Shown here: piece by piece, positions 30,901-41,683 of the stretch
How the letters are laid out: each line of letters opens with the position of its first letter
Numbering within the stretch: the first letter of the stretch is position 1
DNA from: Dactylonectria macrodidyma
Lineage: Eukaryota; Ascomycota; Sordariomycetes; Hypocreales; Nectriaceae
Assembly (NCBI GenBank): GCA_020744425.1
Contig: JAGMUV010000030.1
Coordinates: 124,001-188,000 of the forward strand
Reading direction: 5' to 3'
Length of the DNA stretch: 64,000 nt
Position numbers and translations under genes: made by a program
Notes under the pieces: model-generated
Told to the model about the DNA's origin: nothing
What the model saw: only the letters and a program-made list of their open reading frames with translations
Database searches by the model: none

Positions 30901-31240
30901 GGATAGAAGGAAGCCCCGCAAAATGCCTCGAACTCCTCCTCCCCTGCACTTTTATCCGTGCACTGCCGCCAGCCATGCTGCCGCACGCCACTTCGTACGG
31001 GCAATATCAGGTCCAAAGCGAGGCTAGGGCAGAAAGCGTAAGAAGGGCTTGAGGACCATCTGCCCATTGGCCAGACGAGATCCAGGTCCGTCCATACGCT
31101 CTGTGACGAAGATCTCCCGCCCGGGCACGAGCTGGTAGTGGAGCGGACGCAGCGGCATGGGCCACCCCGCGACCCAGAGTCAGCTGTGAATGCTGGCCGA
31201 CCGCTCCAGGTCGAGCTCCTCCTCAGTGCAGGTCGTGACT
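30890..31240 (-). pseudogene. DUF6601-like fungal protein, decayed fragment
   Basis: Minus-strand pieces match the common fungal DUF6601 family: CTEEELDLERSASIHS, a stop where Trp is expected, then LWVAGWPMPLRPLHYQLVPG and REIFVTERMD, followed by ANGQMVLKPFLRFLP and a stop at 31024. A further shifted piece (GFLLSYAVRTRSEMP) lies near 30890-30930. At least one nonsense codon and a frameshift make this a dead copy. Recognition rests on remembered family motifs. Confidence 0.55.
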
Positions 31241-31890
31241 CGACGACTCGCGGCGGCCAAGTCACGAAGCTCTGTGCGGTACGATGCAGGCGAGGCTGGT
31301 CGTGATCGTGTCGCGACGCGTCGGCGCCATGCTCCTCTCGTACTCGACTGGGCTGGGATGGAGAACGGAGAACTCTATTGACAGTTTTGTTAGCCCGAAC
31401 ACGTCGGCGATGGGGAAGCACGAACTCGAGTACTCGACTCTGCTGCCTTGGAGAATTTGCCCAAAAGCAGGTCCCTTGAAGAGACGAGACATAACAATAA
31501 CGCATGATTGGTGAAGAGTGTGATGCCGCCCCGCCGTACCAGCATGAGAACGATATTATTGGGCGAGAGGTGCCCATTCAACTGCGAGTAAGCGCCCGCG
31601 GTCGAGGGGGTGGCCTCAGCACATGACTGATGACAATTTTCTCAGCGTCTTGCTTCTGCCTAATGTTGCCCAACCGCTTTCTGTTTGAGCGAAGATCGCG
31701 GTGTCCTGGCTTCTTTCATAATCGTTGTTCTTTTTTGAGATACTGTACGTTCTGTCAATCGAACTTTAGCGCAGATCCTAAAATCCCACTGAACCCCCGC
31801 GATTAGAGGGGACAAGTTGCGCTGTCAGGTTGGTTGTTGTGCTTGGCGATCACAGTGGTCTGCAGGCGGGTCCAGCTTGTCCAGGTGGAG
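31241..31890. other. Intergenic; upstream region of the NLR gene
   Basis: No coding content is supported. The NLR 5' untranslated region probably includes an intron at 31891-31944 (GTAAGTGC donor, CTAATTG branch, TTTGTAG acceptor). Confidence 0.4.
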
Positions 31891-31978
31891 GTAAGTGCTC
31901 TTTCTGAGAAACCTCGGCGACCAAACACTAATTGTCCTTTGTAGCTCACTTTACGTCTGGATCATCCTGCGAGCGAAC

Positions 31979-34900
31979 ATGTCTAATCCGAACGACTACA
32001 CCGTTGGCTGGATCTGCGCCATAACTACGGAGTACGTTGCCGCCCAGGAATTTCTCGACGAAGAACACGAAGGACCGGAATATGTGTCTCCCAATGACAC
32101 CAACCATTACACACTAGGCAAAGTTGGGAAGCACAATGTCGTCATCGCCGTCTTGCCCGACAACGAGTACGGAAAATCCTCTGCCGCAAGCGTTGCAAGA
32201 GATATGCTGCACAGCTTTCCTAATGTCAGAATCGGTTTGATGGTCGGCATCGCCGGAGGTGCGCCTGGAAAGCATGATATCCGTCTTGGGGATATTGTGG
32301 TCAGCTCTGCTGGCAATGGAAAGGGTGGGGTGTTGGGATACGACTTTGGTAAAGCGATACAAGGACGGGACTTCCAAGAGACAGGGCTCTTAAACCAGCC
32401 ACCAACCCTCCTTCGGACGACAGTGAGTGGACTCAAGGCCCGCTACGAGAGGAAAGGGCATCAACTCGCAGAGACTACCAACATGATTCTCGAGAAGAAC
32501 GCAAGGCTCCGGGGGAAGTACAAACAGCCAGAAACAGGTGCCGACAGACTATTTAAACCCGAAGTTACTCACGACTTAAGCTGTGCGGCGATCTGTAGTG
32601 ATGATGTATCAAACTTGGTATTGCGACCCGAAAGGACCGAGGACGAAGACAACCCAGCCATTCATTACGGTCTTATTGCTTCAGCGGACCGGCTGATGAA
32701 GGACGCTTCGGCTCGAGATAGACTTTCAGAGGAAAATGACGTTCTTTGTTTCGAAATGGAAGCGGCTGGGCTGATGAACCATTTTCCCTGTCTGGTCATT
32801 CGTGGTATATGCGACTACTCGGACTCCCACAAGAACAAGGAGTGGCAGGGCTATGCAGCAATGGTGGCTGCTGCATATGCAAAGGATCTACTCTATCAAA
32901 TAGCTCCAAACAGGGTTGAAGCTGAAAAGAAGATCGGCGATATTCTATCTGGTAGGCCAAGGTCTTAGAATATTATTAATACATGTTAATCCTATGTACA
33001 GGCCTCCATGAAGTTGCAGAAGAGCACCGGGACGTTGCAAAGGAGAACCGTGACATTACAAAGGAGATTCTTCAAGCCCAGAAAGATCAAGCCAAGGAAA
33101 GGCTGTCCAAGGATGAACAAAAGTGTCACCAGCTGTTCCGTCTCACGACCGGCAGCAGGGACGCCACATACGAGTGGTATAAAGACCGAGTGGAAGAAAG
33201 GGTTGAAGACACGTGCATGTGGTTCCTCAAGCACGAGCACTTCCTGACGTGGTTGAACCAGGAGTCTGGCCCCCTGCTAGTCTCAGCGGATCCTGGCTGT
33301 GGAAAGTCGGTGCTGGCCAAGTACCTGATCGACTACGGCCTGCCACGATCGACAACCATCTGCTACTTTTTCTTCAAAGACCAAGACCAGAACACCATCC
33401 AGCAAGCACTTTGCGCACTGCTTCACCAGCTCTTCTCTCAGAAGCCGTCTCTGATCGAACATGCTATGACACAATTCCGCAAGGATGGGCAAGCTTTGAT
33501 CAACTCTATAGAATCCCTCTGGAAGGTTCTACAAAACGCTATAAAAGATCCCCAGGCAGGACCTGTAATCATGGTCCTTGATGCCCTGGACGAATGTGCC
33601 GAATCAGAGTTTGCGGACCTGATGCGGAATGTGGAGAGCCAATTCCGCAGCGACCATTTAGGCTATAGTAAGTTGAAGTATCTTCTAACGTGCCGCCCGT
33701 ATGACCAGATCGTGTCCAAGTTCCGCGGCCTATTAGACGCTTTTCCAAATATCCGTATACCAGGAGAGGAAGAGTCAGAAACGATCAGCCAGGAGGTGAA
33801 TCACGTCATTACGCGCCGGATCAATCAGCTGTCGTTGAAGAAGCGCCTCTCACCCCAAATCAAGAGCCACCTGGAGAAAAGACTACAGGAGACTACTCAC
33901 CGCACTTATCTCTGGGTATACCTTGTGTTCGACTACTTGGAGAAAGAATACTTTAAAAAGACACAAAAGGGGGTCGAGTCCACCATTGGAACACTTCCGA
34001 GGAGTATCAATGAGGCATATGAGCAAATTCTTAACAAGTCGAAGGAACATGCAATGGCTCGGAAGGCCTTGAGTATCATCTTGGCCGCGAGTCGGCCGCT
34101 AACAGTCTCGGAAATGAACGTTGCCGTGAATATAGACGCCACATCACAGTCTATTCACGACCTCGACTTGGAGGACGAAGAGGACTTCAAGTCGAGTCTC
34201 AGATCTTGGTGTGGATTGTTCGTCTCAATCCATCATGGCAAGATTTATTTCCTTCATCAAACTGCTCGCGAGTTTCTCCTCGCAGATTTGACATCGCCTA
34301 CAACTGTTTCGTCAGAGTTGCACTGGCATCACTCCATCACTATCCAAGACACACATGCCGTTCTTGCGGAGCTCTGCGTGCTCTATCTGAACTTCTTCAA
34401 CTCCAACGCTAATTTACCGACAGATGCGAATAAGGAAGCCGGCCGCTCTTTCGATAGGCACGCCTTCTTACATTACTCGGCCCAAACTTGGGGCGCTCAT
34501 TTTCGCAAGGCTAATATCATCACCGATGCCACCATTATACCTTTCGCTCTTAAGATTTGTGATCCGGACTCAAAGAGCTACTCAGTATGGTTTAGAATAT
34601 ATTGGAAGACTACACGTAGGAGGACTACCAAGTATTTTACGGATCTCATGGTCGCGTCGTACTATGGCCATCGTGCTGTTGTTAAGATACTTCTTGAAAG
34701 GGGTGCGAATATCGAGGCGAAAGACAGTGCGCATGGTCGGACGCCACTATCGTGGGCCGCTGAGAGGGGGCACGAAGCCAGCGTCAAACTACTGCTCAAG
34801 AAGGGCGCCGACGTCGAGTGCAAGGACAAACGTGGTCAGACGCCGCTATCGTTAGCCGCCGAGAATGGGGACGAGGCCATCGTCAAGCTGCTGCTCAAGA

Positions 34901-35610
34901 AGGGCGCCGACGTCGAGTGCAAGGACGAATATGGTCGGACGCCGCTATCGTGGGCCGCCGATAATGGGGACGAGGCCATCGTCAAGCTGCTGCTCAAGAA
35001 GGGCGCCGGCGTCGAGTGCGAGGACGAAGATGGCTGGACGCCGCTATCGTGCGCCGCCCAGAATTGGCACGAGGCTATCGTCAAGCTGCTGCTCAAGAAG
35101 GGCGCCGACGTCGAGTGCAAGGACAAACGTGGTCGGACGCCGCTATCGTTAGCCGCCGAGTATGGGGACGAGGCCAGCGTCAGCGTCAAGCTGCTGCTCG
35201 AGAAGGGCGCCGACGTCGAGTGCAAGGCCAAACGTGGTCGGACGCCGCTATCGTTAGCCGTCCAGAATGGGGACGAGGCCAGCGTCAAGCTGCTGCTCGA
35301 GAAGGGCGCCGGCGTCGAGTGCAAGGACAAATATGGTCTGACGCCACTATCGTTAGCCGCCCAGACTGGGGACGAGGCCATCGTCAAGCTGCTTCTCAAG
35401 AAGGGCGCCGACGTCGAGTGCAAGGACAAACGTGGTCGGACGCCGCTATCGTTAGCCGCCGAGAATGGGGACGAGGCCATCGTCAAGCTGCTGCTCAAGA
35501 AGGGCGCCGACGTCGAGTGCAAGGACAAACGTGGTCGGACGCCGCTATCGTTAGCCGCCGAGAATGGGCGCGAGGCCATCGTCAAGCTGCTTCAACGAAA
35601 ATCTCGATAA
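31979..35610 (+). CDS. NLR-type protein: PNP (nucleoside phosphorylase-like) - NACHT - ankyrin repeats
   Basis: Exons 31979-32951 and 33002-35610, with a 50-nt intron (GTAGGC donor, GTTAATCC branch, TACAG acceptor) joined in phase 1, give about 1193 aa. I chose ATG 31979 ([20 protein letters not shown]), the usual start of fungal PNP-NLRs. Residues 1-320 are a PNP_UDP-like domain ([42 protein letters not shown]). A coiled segment follows, then NACHT: Walker [19 protein letters not shown] at about residue 420 and Walker [14 protein letters not shown] at about 515. From about 870 to the end are roughly nine 33-residue ankyrin repeats, nearly identical to each other. In fungi such proteins are intracellular receptors for non-self recognition and incompatibility. 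No stop or frameshift is seen, so it looks functional. Surroundings are transposons on both sides. Confidence 0.92.
34720..35609 (+). repeat. Tandem 99-bp repeats encoding near-identical ankyrin units
   Basis: Eight to nine direct repeats of 99 bp (33 codons) make up the end of the NLR gene. Most units share GGGCGCCGACGTCGAGTGCA and GGTCGGACGCCGCTATCGTT. One unit carries a 6-bp duplication (AGCGTC twice). Differences fall mainly at the same few codons (KR, EY, ED, KY and neighbours). Confidence 0.9.
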
Positions 35611-36403
35611 GGTAAGGTAAGGATTTTATTTCGCCCGGGGGGACACACCCCAGAGGGCCTTTGCGCTAAGCTATTTTCGTTTCGTAGAGTGCTTCCATGA
35701 TCACCAAACATGATCACCAAAAGGCGGCCTGTTAGGTGCATAAGAAGACGTGTGCGGCCGCGAAGGACGGGTAAAAGCCGGGGACTGCGGGGGATTTAAG
35801 GTTGATAATGAGCGAGTGGGCGTGGGCTACGTATTATCATCGACGTAGGCGCCAGAGCTTAATTGTACGACTTTGAATGTGGAATATCCAGAAGGGAGAA
35901 TGATCTCCTATTCAAGTGCACTCTTTGTGGTAAAACAATGACTTCCTAGATAGGGGAATTGATACATGCGCCGCTGGGGGCGCAAATATCTCACGTGACT
36001 TATTTGCGCCCCTCCCCCCCCCCCCCCCCCCGGCAAATAATCCGTCATGTAAGCAAGATAGTTGTGATATCCCTCTCTCATCCAAAGAAAGGGCATCTAT
36101 TCACACAATTGAAGAGATACTGTGTTTTTCTGTATATGTAGCTATTCAATATAGAGCATGTAGTCTATTTGCAACATAAAAGCCTGCTCAGGGCCGTGAA
36201 GAACACACAATGCGTACACTCGCATCATCTGAACACCACAGCTATCACGATGCAAGTGAATCCCTTCACACATCATAGTATATAAAGCAGAGACTTCTCT
36301 CTTGTACAAATCTCTTCATTCTTACCTCAAAGCATTACAAAATACTATTAAGATGGCTTACTTCTACCCAAACAATACTCAAAATATCCCTATCTATATA
36401 TGT
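35611..36403. other. Intergenic with an 18-C run and an adjacent inverted repeat
   Basis: GGGCGCAAATA at 35978-35988 and its inverse TATTTGCGCCC at 36001-36011 flank a 12-bp loop containing CACGTG. Directly after follows an uninterrupted run of 18 C (36014-36031). No gene is seen. The left part is the NLR 3' region. Confidence 0.5.
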
Positions 36404-37143
36404 ACCATGCAGTACCCACCTGCCGGTAATACCCACCTACCGGTAAGCAAAAAAAATATTTCCCCATACAAAATGCCCAATTTCACTTGCACAGTACTTT
36501 GTCAAAAGGAAAGATTTTTTCATGAGAAAATGTCTGCTGTATTAAGAATTGTATGGAATTTAATATTCCAGCAATGTTTCTTTAGTGACGCATGCGGCAT
36601 GGTCGCACGGCACTAATGTAAAATGTCTCAAAATGCCTCCCTTATCACCCAGCCTCCCCGAAGCTTCATCCAGAATTTTCCCTTTCCCATCTTTCCTCAA
36701 TCGCCTCAAACATGCCTCAATTATCTTATACGGAGGAGGATGTTATCCAGGCCATACTGGATGTCACAGATAATGGCCTCTCCCAGAACCAGGCTGCCCA
36801 GAAGAATGGCGTGCCTCAAACCACTCTTTCTGACCGATTAAGAGGCCTACCGTCAAGATCCGAGGTCACCCAGCCTGCTCAGCTTTTATCCAAGTCGGAG
36901 GAGTCCAGATTGGTTACCTGGATACTTCGACAAGAGGCCTTGGGCTATGCTCCTTCCCACAGTCAAGTTCGCGCCACCGTCGCTGCCCTCTTGAGACAGC
37001 AAGGACGGGAAAGGCATATCGGTGTACACTGGCTAGCCAGGTTCATTAAACGCCATGACGATATCAAGACGAAGGTGGGGAAACGCCACATAATGGCCTT
37101 GATTTTCGTAAACTGGTTACACAGAGCCTTCCTCCAGCTGTAG
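36404..37143 (+). pseudogene. pogo/Fot-like transposon, 5' part: terminal region and truncated transposase
   Basis: The element starts with CCATGCAGTACCCACC at about 36407, followed by a doubled TACCCACCTRCCGGTAA and the same leader as at 10638. The transposase starts at ATG 36712 with a Psq-type HTH (MPQLSYTEEDVIQAILDVTD, NGLSQNQAAQKNGVPQTTLS). A CENP-B/Tc5-type DNA-binding domain follows (RLVTWILRQEALGYAPSHSQ, IGVHWLARFIKRHDDIKTKV). The DDE catalytic domain is absent; after GKRH the sequence switches to something else and the frame ends at 37143. It is a truncated, immobile copy. Confidence 0.85.
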
Positions 37144-37566
37144 CACAGATTGATATTGTCCTAATCCAAGAGCCCTTCTTTACACCAAGGCGCCGGAGGT
37201 TTCAACCGAGCAGTCGAAGGTTTGTGGGTCAGGATTGACCCTTTTAAGGAGTAACTGGAATTCCTCCTCGAGCGGTCTGATCAGGCGTGGACATCTTGCG
37301 AATCTATCGAATCGAACGCCAAGGCTTGGCGTTCGAATCGAATGTGACCCCGTAGATTCGAATCGCTAGAGGCCTTTCACACCTTCAGTCAAGCGAAGCT
37401 CGTGATGACGTCACAGAGGCTATCGATGAGGCCGACGACGCTCGAGGCGGTCCAATGCTTGAAGAACTGGCTTCGACGCTCTTGTATAACTTTGGGCTGT
37501 TACTTTAGTGTTCAAAGTGGCAAAGAGGACGAAGGACGGGCGTCAGTGCCGATATGAGCCTCATAT
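37144..37566. other. Junction region with a long imperfect palindrome; possible LINE endonuclease scrap
   Basis: Just before this region (from about 37085) a shifted frame reads AQIDIVLIQEPFFTPRR, like the first block of a LINE endonuclease, suggesting that pogo and LINE fragments were joined here. At 37300-37366 GAATCGAACGCCAAG is followed by its near-perfect inverse CTTGGCGTTCGAATC, with a second outer arm (GTAGATTCGAATCGC). No gene is supported. Confidence 0.4.
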
Positions 37567-38070
37567 ACCATGCACCACCACCCTTTCGCCAACCCCACCC
37601 TTTCGCCAAGCCAAAAAAAAAAACCACCACCAAAACTCAACTACTTCATTTATACAGAATTTGGCCAAAATAGAAGTTATTGGCAAGCGGCCACTTCTTA
37701 TAGATATAAAATTGATTGGAATTTAATTTTCTGGTCAGGTGCGGTTTCATGGGGCACGTGATGTATGCAAGCCATTGTAAGGAAATATCACCAACTTAAC
37801 CACCAGATTCCTCACCGCTCTTTCCCAACATTTCCCTTGCCAGTCCCTTACAACGCAATCAAAATGCCTTCATCGAGGCCCCGTTGGAAATACACAGAAG
37901 ACGACATGGCCGAGGCTATATTGGATGTCACCGATAACGGCGTTTCACCCTCTGAAGCGGCTCACCGATGGGGAGTGCCTCGAAGGACTCTAATTGTCAG
38001 ATTGTGGCACATATACTCAATCGATAAGAGAAGTTGTTACATCAGTAGCGGCGCTACGTTTTTGGTGTAA
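37567..38070 (+). pseudogene. Second pogo-like transposase fragment (first HTH only)
   Basis: ATG 37864 opens a second, different pogo-type N-terminus: RWKYTEDDMAEAILDVTDNG, then VSPSEAAHRWGVPRRTLIVR. After about 50 residues the similarity stops and a stop codon follows at 38070. The 300 bp upstream have the same layout as the neighbouring copy: a doubled short motif (ACCCTTTCGCCAA), an A run, then GGCCAAAATAGAAGTTATT, the last shared with the copy at 10638. It represents a related family cut within the first DNA-binding domain. Confidence 0.7.
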
Positions 38071-39082
38071 TGGTTTATCTGACACTAATCGACAGACTTA
38101 ACGGTCAGACGGCCCTGAAAGAGTCTTGAGAAGATTGGAACGCATATGATATATAGAGGTTTTGCTCGTACGCCGAACAATAGTTTGACACTCTTTAGAG
38201 GCGGGAAAGCACTTGTGGCATCAGATTGGGGCGAGGGACAGACAAGCTGGTGGAGGGAGCAGAGCCTCTACCATCTTGTCGGGACCACGACAAACGCACC
38301 AGCTGACATGGCGGGAGGCGGGGTCCGTTCCAGCTGAAACTAGTGCAGAATGGATTGAGCTCCCCGTCAGCGCCGAATTTGTAGAGCTTTCGCCCATTGG
38401 CTTCCTTTATCCTCATTTTTACGCACATGCATAAAGTCGGCACGATGAGCCAATCAAGTACCTTTGTCGAGCATCGGGATGTCCCGAGTCAAATTCGGGG
38501 CAGCCAACCTGCAGCCACATCACACGTAAAGCGAATTACCAAAGGTCAGCAGCAGCAGCTGAGACCTTTTGGGCAGCGATGCAGGCTAATGTGGTCCTTT
38601 TCGCAAGTGGTCTGAACATTTTGAGACACTAAGCCACGACGCACAAAAACCCCAGTAAATGAGGTTATGAGCGCTCTGCAAAGCTTACAGGTTCTCCGGC
38701 CAAGTGCTCCATCGCATCTATTGAATAACCTAGCTGCATTCTTCGGAGTATAAAAGATGGCCCCGGCGCCCAGGTGCGCTTCTTGGCCAGGGGTGTTCGG
38801 GGTGGTGCTGTTATGGCTTTAAAAGCCTGTTCAGGTCCGCTCAGGGATTGATGACTTTTGCCACTTGTGCTAATTTAGGCAAGTGGGACCGGGTGCCTGG
38901 TGCGGGCCGGCAATGGGCTGCCACGGCCTGTTGCAACAAATGGACGGCGTTGGCCGTGGGGCGTCATCTGGCTAGTAGCAAGACTTGCCAGGACTTCGCG
39001 CGACACGGAGACGGCGGGGCTTCTGGGAAACCCAGGCGCAGTCACTCTAATTCATCTCGCCGGCCGGCAAAGGGTTACGCAG
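38071..39082. other. No gene seen
   Basis: Short frames on both strands have no recognisable content. The region ends at the inverted repeat of the second piggyBac element. Confidence 0.4.
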
Positions 39083-41218
39083 ATCCCTTTGACCGTGGTA
39101 AGGCAACAGGTGGGCTTGGCGACCCACACCACCCCTGTCACTGCCGCGGTACAAAGGAGTGACCCAGAGCGCGTTCAGAATCAACAGCACGTAATTCCTC
39201 ATACAACGCGTTCTTTGCATTCCCTATGGACCCCCAACTGCCCCCTAGCCAAGCCGTCAACGTGTATGATGATAATAGCTTCATCCGCGTTGACTACAGC
39301 AGCCGCCGCGAGCAACGGGCTGATAATACGTGCCGGCCAATTGAAGATCCGGTTCCGGATCGCGGTTACAACTTCGAGCCGATGGACCTTCCAAGCGAGA
39401 CCCCTGTGATAGAAGCTCTGCCCCAGCAGCCGCTATTGCTATTCCAGGAATTCCTACCTATTTCCTTAGTAGAAAGCTGGGTTAGCTATACGAATAGCTG
39501 GGTCAGTCACCTATTACAGCAGCACGAAGCCGGCAGCCGCAGATTGAAGCCGCGGTCGCGGCTGTTAACTTGGAAGCCGATCTCTGTTGCTGAATTCTTC
39601 ATATGGCTCGCGATCTTGATATATATGCAAATTCATATAGAACCAGAGATTGAGGACTATTGGAAGGTTTCTGAGCCGCAGGAAGTGGAGGCCTCACACC
39701 CAATAACTAAGTATATGAGTTGTGACCGCTTCGCACAACTATCACGGCATCTTCGTCTCTTTGACTTCACAACTATCGATCAGGGCCCCGATATGAGCTT
39801 CTATGGCAGGACCTACAGCCGGGTCAACGCCTGGTCTGACCATATACAGCAGATGTCTACTCATTTCTTCCGGCTAGGCACATCTATCGCTGTAGATGAG
39901 TGTATGGTCCGCTTCCTCGGCCGGTCTCATGATACAACAACTGTCCCTAATAAACCTACTCCCAAGGGCTTCAAAGTGTGGGCTGTAGCACAACAAGGCT
40001 ATTTCCTGCGGTGGATTTGGCACCGGCCGGGCCGGAAGTTCGGGCCCGTAGGGGTCCGGCCGGCTCAACGGCCGCGGCAAGGGAGACAGCTACGGCGGAG
40101 CCGGAAGCGGTTCCAAGAGAGGAAGACGATCTATCTGAACCCGACTCAAGCTGTGGTTGTTGCCCTAGTAAATCTGCTGCCGGCTTCCACATACCACGTA
40201 TTTCTCGATAACCTATTCTCTTCCAAAGCCCTCTTTCTCCGGCTCCGTCAGCTAGGTCACGGGGCCACAGGCACAGCCCGCCGTAACGCCGGCTTGCACG
40301 AATCCCTCGTCAAGCTAAAAGAGAAGGACAACACGGCTGACGGCAGCCTCAAATTTAACGCTCTCAAAGCTATCCCTACAGTGGATAACAAGGTCTATTA
40401 CTATGACGCATTTAGCCGTATTTCCCTTACTAATTTGTCTTCTGCTAGGTCAATCAGATCGCATGGAAAGACAACGCCCTCGTGCTATTCCTGTCAACTG
40501 TGTTCCGGGGCAATGAACGCACTAACTGCAAGAGAAAGAGACCGACAGGGGACGAAATGAAGTCACGGCCAATACAGCGTTTCTTTGGTGATGACCACGT
40601 CAAGCTGCTTCGTATCCCGTCTATCGCTGCTGCCTACAACCTCGAGATGAACGCTGTAGACCGCGGTGACCAGCTACGGTCTTATTGGGGCCCTAACCGC
40701 CGTGTGCGTAGCGGCGGCTGGAAGGCTCTTGCTTGGGACTTTCTATTAGAAATAGCCCTTGTGAATAGCTTCCTTTTACAGCTACGAGGGCAGCCACAGT
40801 GGAAGCCGGAGCCGGACCAGAAGCACTGGCGGAAGCGCCTTGTGAGGGATCTCATCGCAACGTACGCACCAACAAGTCAGTCACGGCAGCGGTTTCGACC
40901 GGGAGACGAATTTACGCCTGTCTCACAGCACAATTGGGTCCGAAATAAGAATCCGTCGGCATGCCTTGCTTGTAAGCGTGTACGGCTAGGCGAGCCTCGG
41001 CCGCGGCCGTTGGAGGCAGACAGCAGCAACAGCCGCGTACGGAAATCACGATATCGGTGTAAGCAGTGTGATGTAGCTCTTTGTAAATCGGGAAATTGCT
41101 GGGACTTCTATCACCACCTAAAATAGGTGGGGGTGGAGGTACCTTTCATTTGCGCCATTTTCGTTGGTCCGACCCCCTGTCACTAGCGTATGTGTTGCCT
41201 TACCACGGTCAAAGGGAT
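39083..41218 (+). mobile_element. piggyBac-type transposon, copy 2
   Basis: A perfect 25-bp inverted repeat (ATCCCTTTGACCGTGGTAAG and five more bases) lies at 39083-39107 and 41194-41218, framing an intact transposase. The ATCCCTTTG...TAAGGCA core is shared with copy 1 (14449-16539), although the two elements differ substantially in protein sequence. TTAA target sites were not seen at the repeat edges. Confidence 0.85.
39226..41126 (+). CDS. piggyBac transposase, intact, one intron
   Basis: Exons 39226-40392 and 40449-41126, with a 56-nt intron (CTTACTAATT branch, CTGCTAG acceptor), give 614 aa. The intron is in the same place as in copy 1, just before VNQIAWKDNALVLFLSTVF. Catalytic Asp residues lie in SIAVDECMVRFLG, YHVFLDNLFSS and NAVDRGDQLRSYWG. 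The C-terminal cysteine-rich domain reads SACLACKRVRLGEP, then YRCKQCDVALC and CWDFYHHL. It has extra Arg-rich insertions relative to copy 1 (RPAQRPRQGRQLRRSRKRFQ). Both copies read through without stops, so two distinct piggyBac lineages are preserved in this window. Confidence 0.92.
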
Positions 41219-41683
41219 AGTACAGGACAGATGATACCCTGTCGCGGGCCAAGGAGTTATTGCGCAGGCGTGTCTTTTAAGCGAAATGTCCGATTCACAT
41301 CCCGCCACCCTGCGGCATCGAGTCTCACCGATCCCGGAACGCATGGACGACAAGATAAGGGGTTGGGAGTCGTGCCATGCCGCTACTAATGGCTCGAACA
41401 GGGTATAATGGACACCGTGGTTCTGCCTCCTGCTTGTCCCCCAACAACCGGAGACGGTCACAGAGATATGACTGGCCAGGAGCCTAGAGTGAAGAGGACG
41501 CTACAGGGTGACGTCCACAACAAGGCAACTTGGTTGCTGCGCAGCAGCAGCCGCCGCATCCCGCGAGAAGTGACAGCTTAGTGACATTCATCAGCCGGCA
41601 TTCCGGGCAGGCATCCTTCCTCACAACTTCGCATTTTCTCAGGGCCGCCACTCTTCTTGGATAATGCGTCACGCACAATTGTG
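41219..41683. other. Intergenic; promoter side of the sesB-like gene
   Basis: No gene is seen. A frame upstream of ATG 41684 is open from a TTG at 41657, but the ATG is the more likely start. Confidence 0.4.

Noticed and set aside
30843..31577. 244-codon minus frame
   Set aside because: Its translation is Arg/Ser-rich with no domain; the DUF6601-like motifs are in other frames of the same strand.
34836..35615. 249-codon minus frame and 199-codon shifted plus frame over the ankyrin repeats
   Set aside because: Artefacts of the 99-bp coding repeats, which keep other frames open too; the ankyrin frame continues the NACHT protein.
38848..39409. Plus-strand frames of 104 and 169 codons
   Set aside because: They overlap the left end of piggyBac copy 2 and its transposase start in wrong frames, with low-complexity translation.
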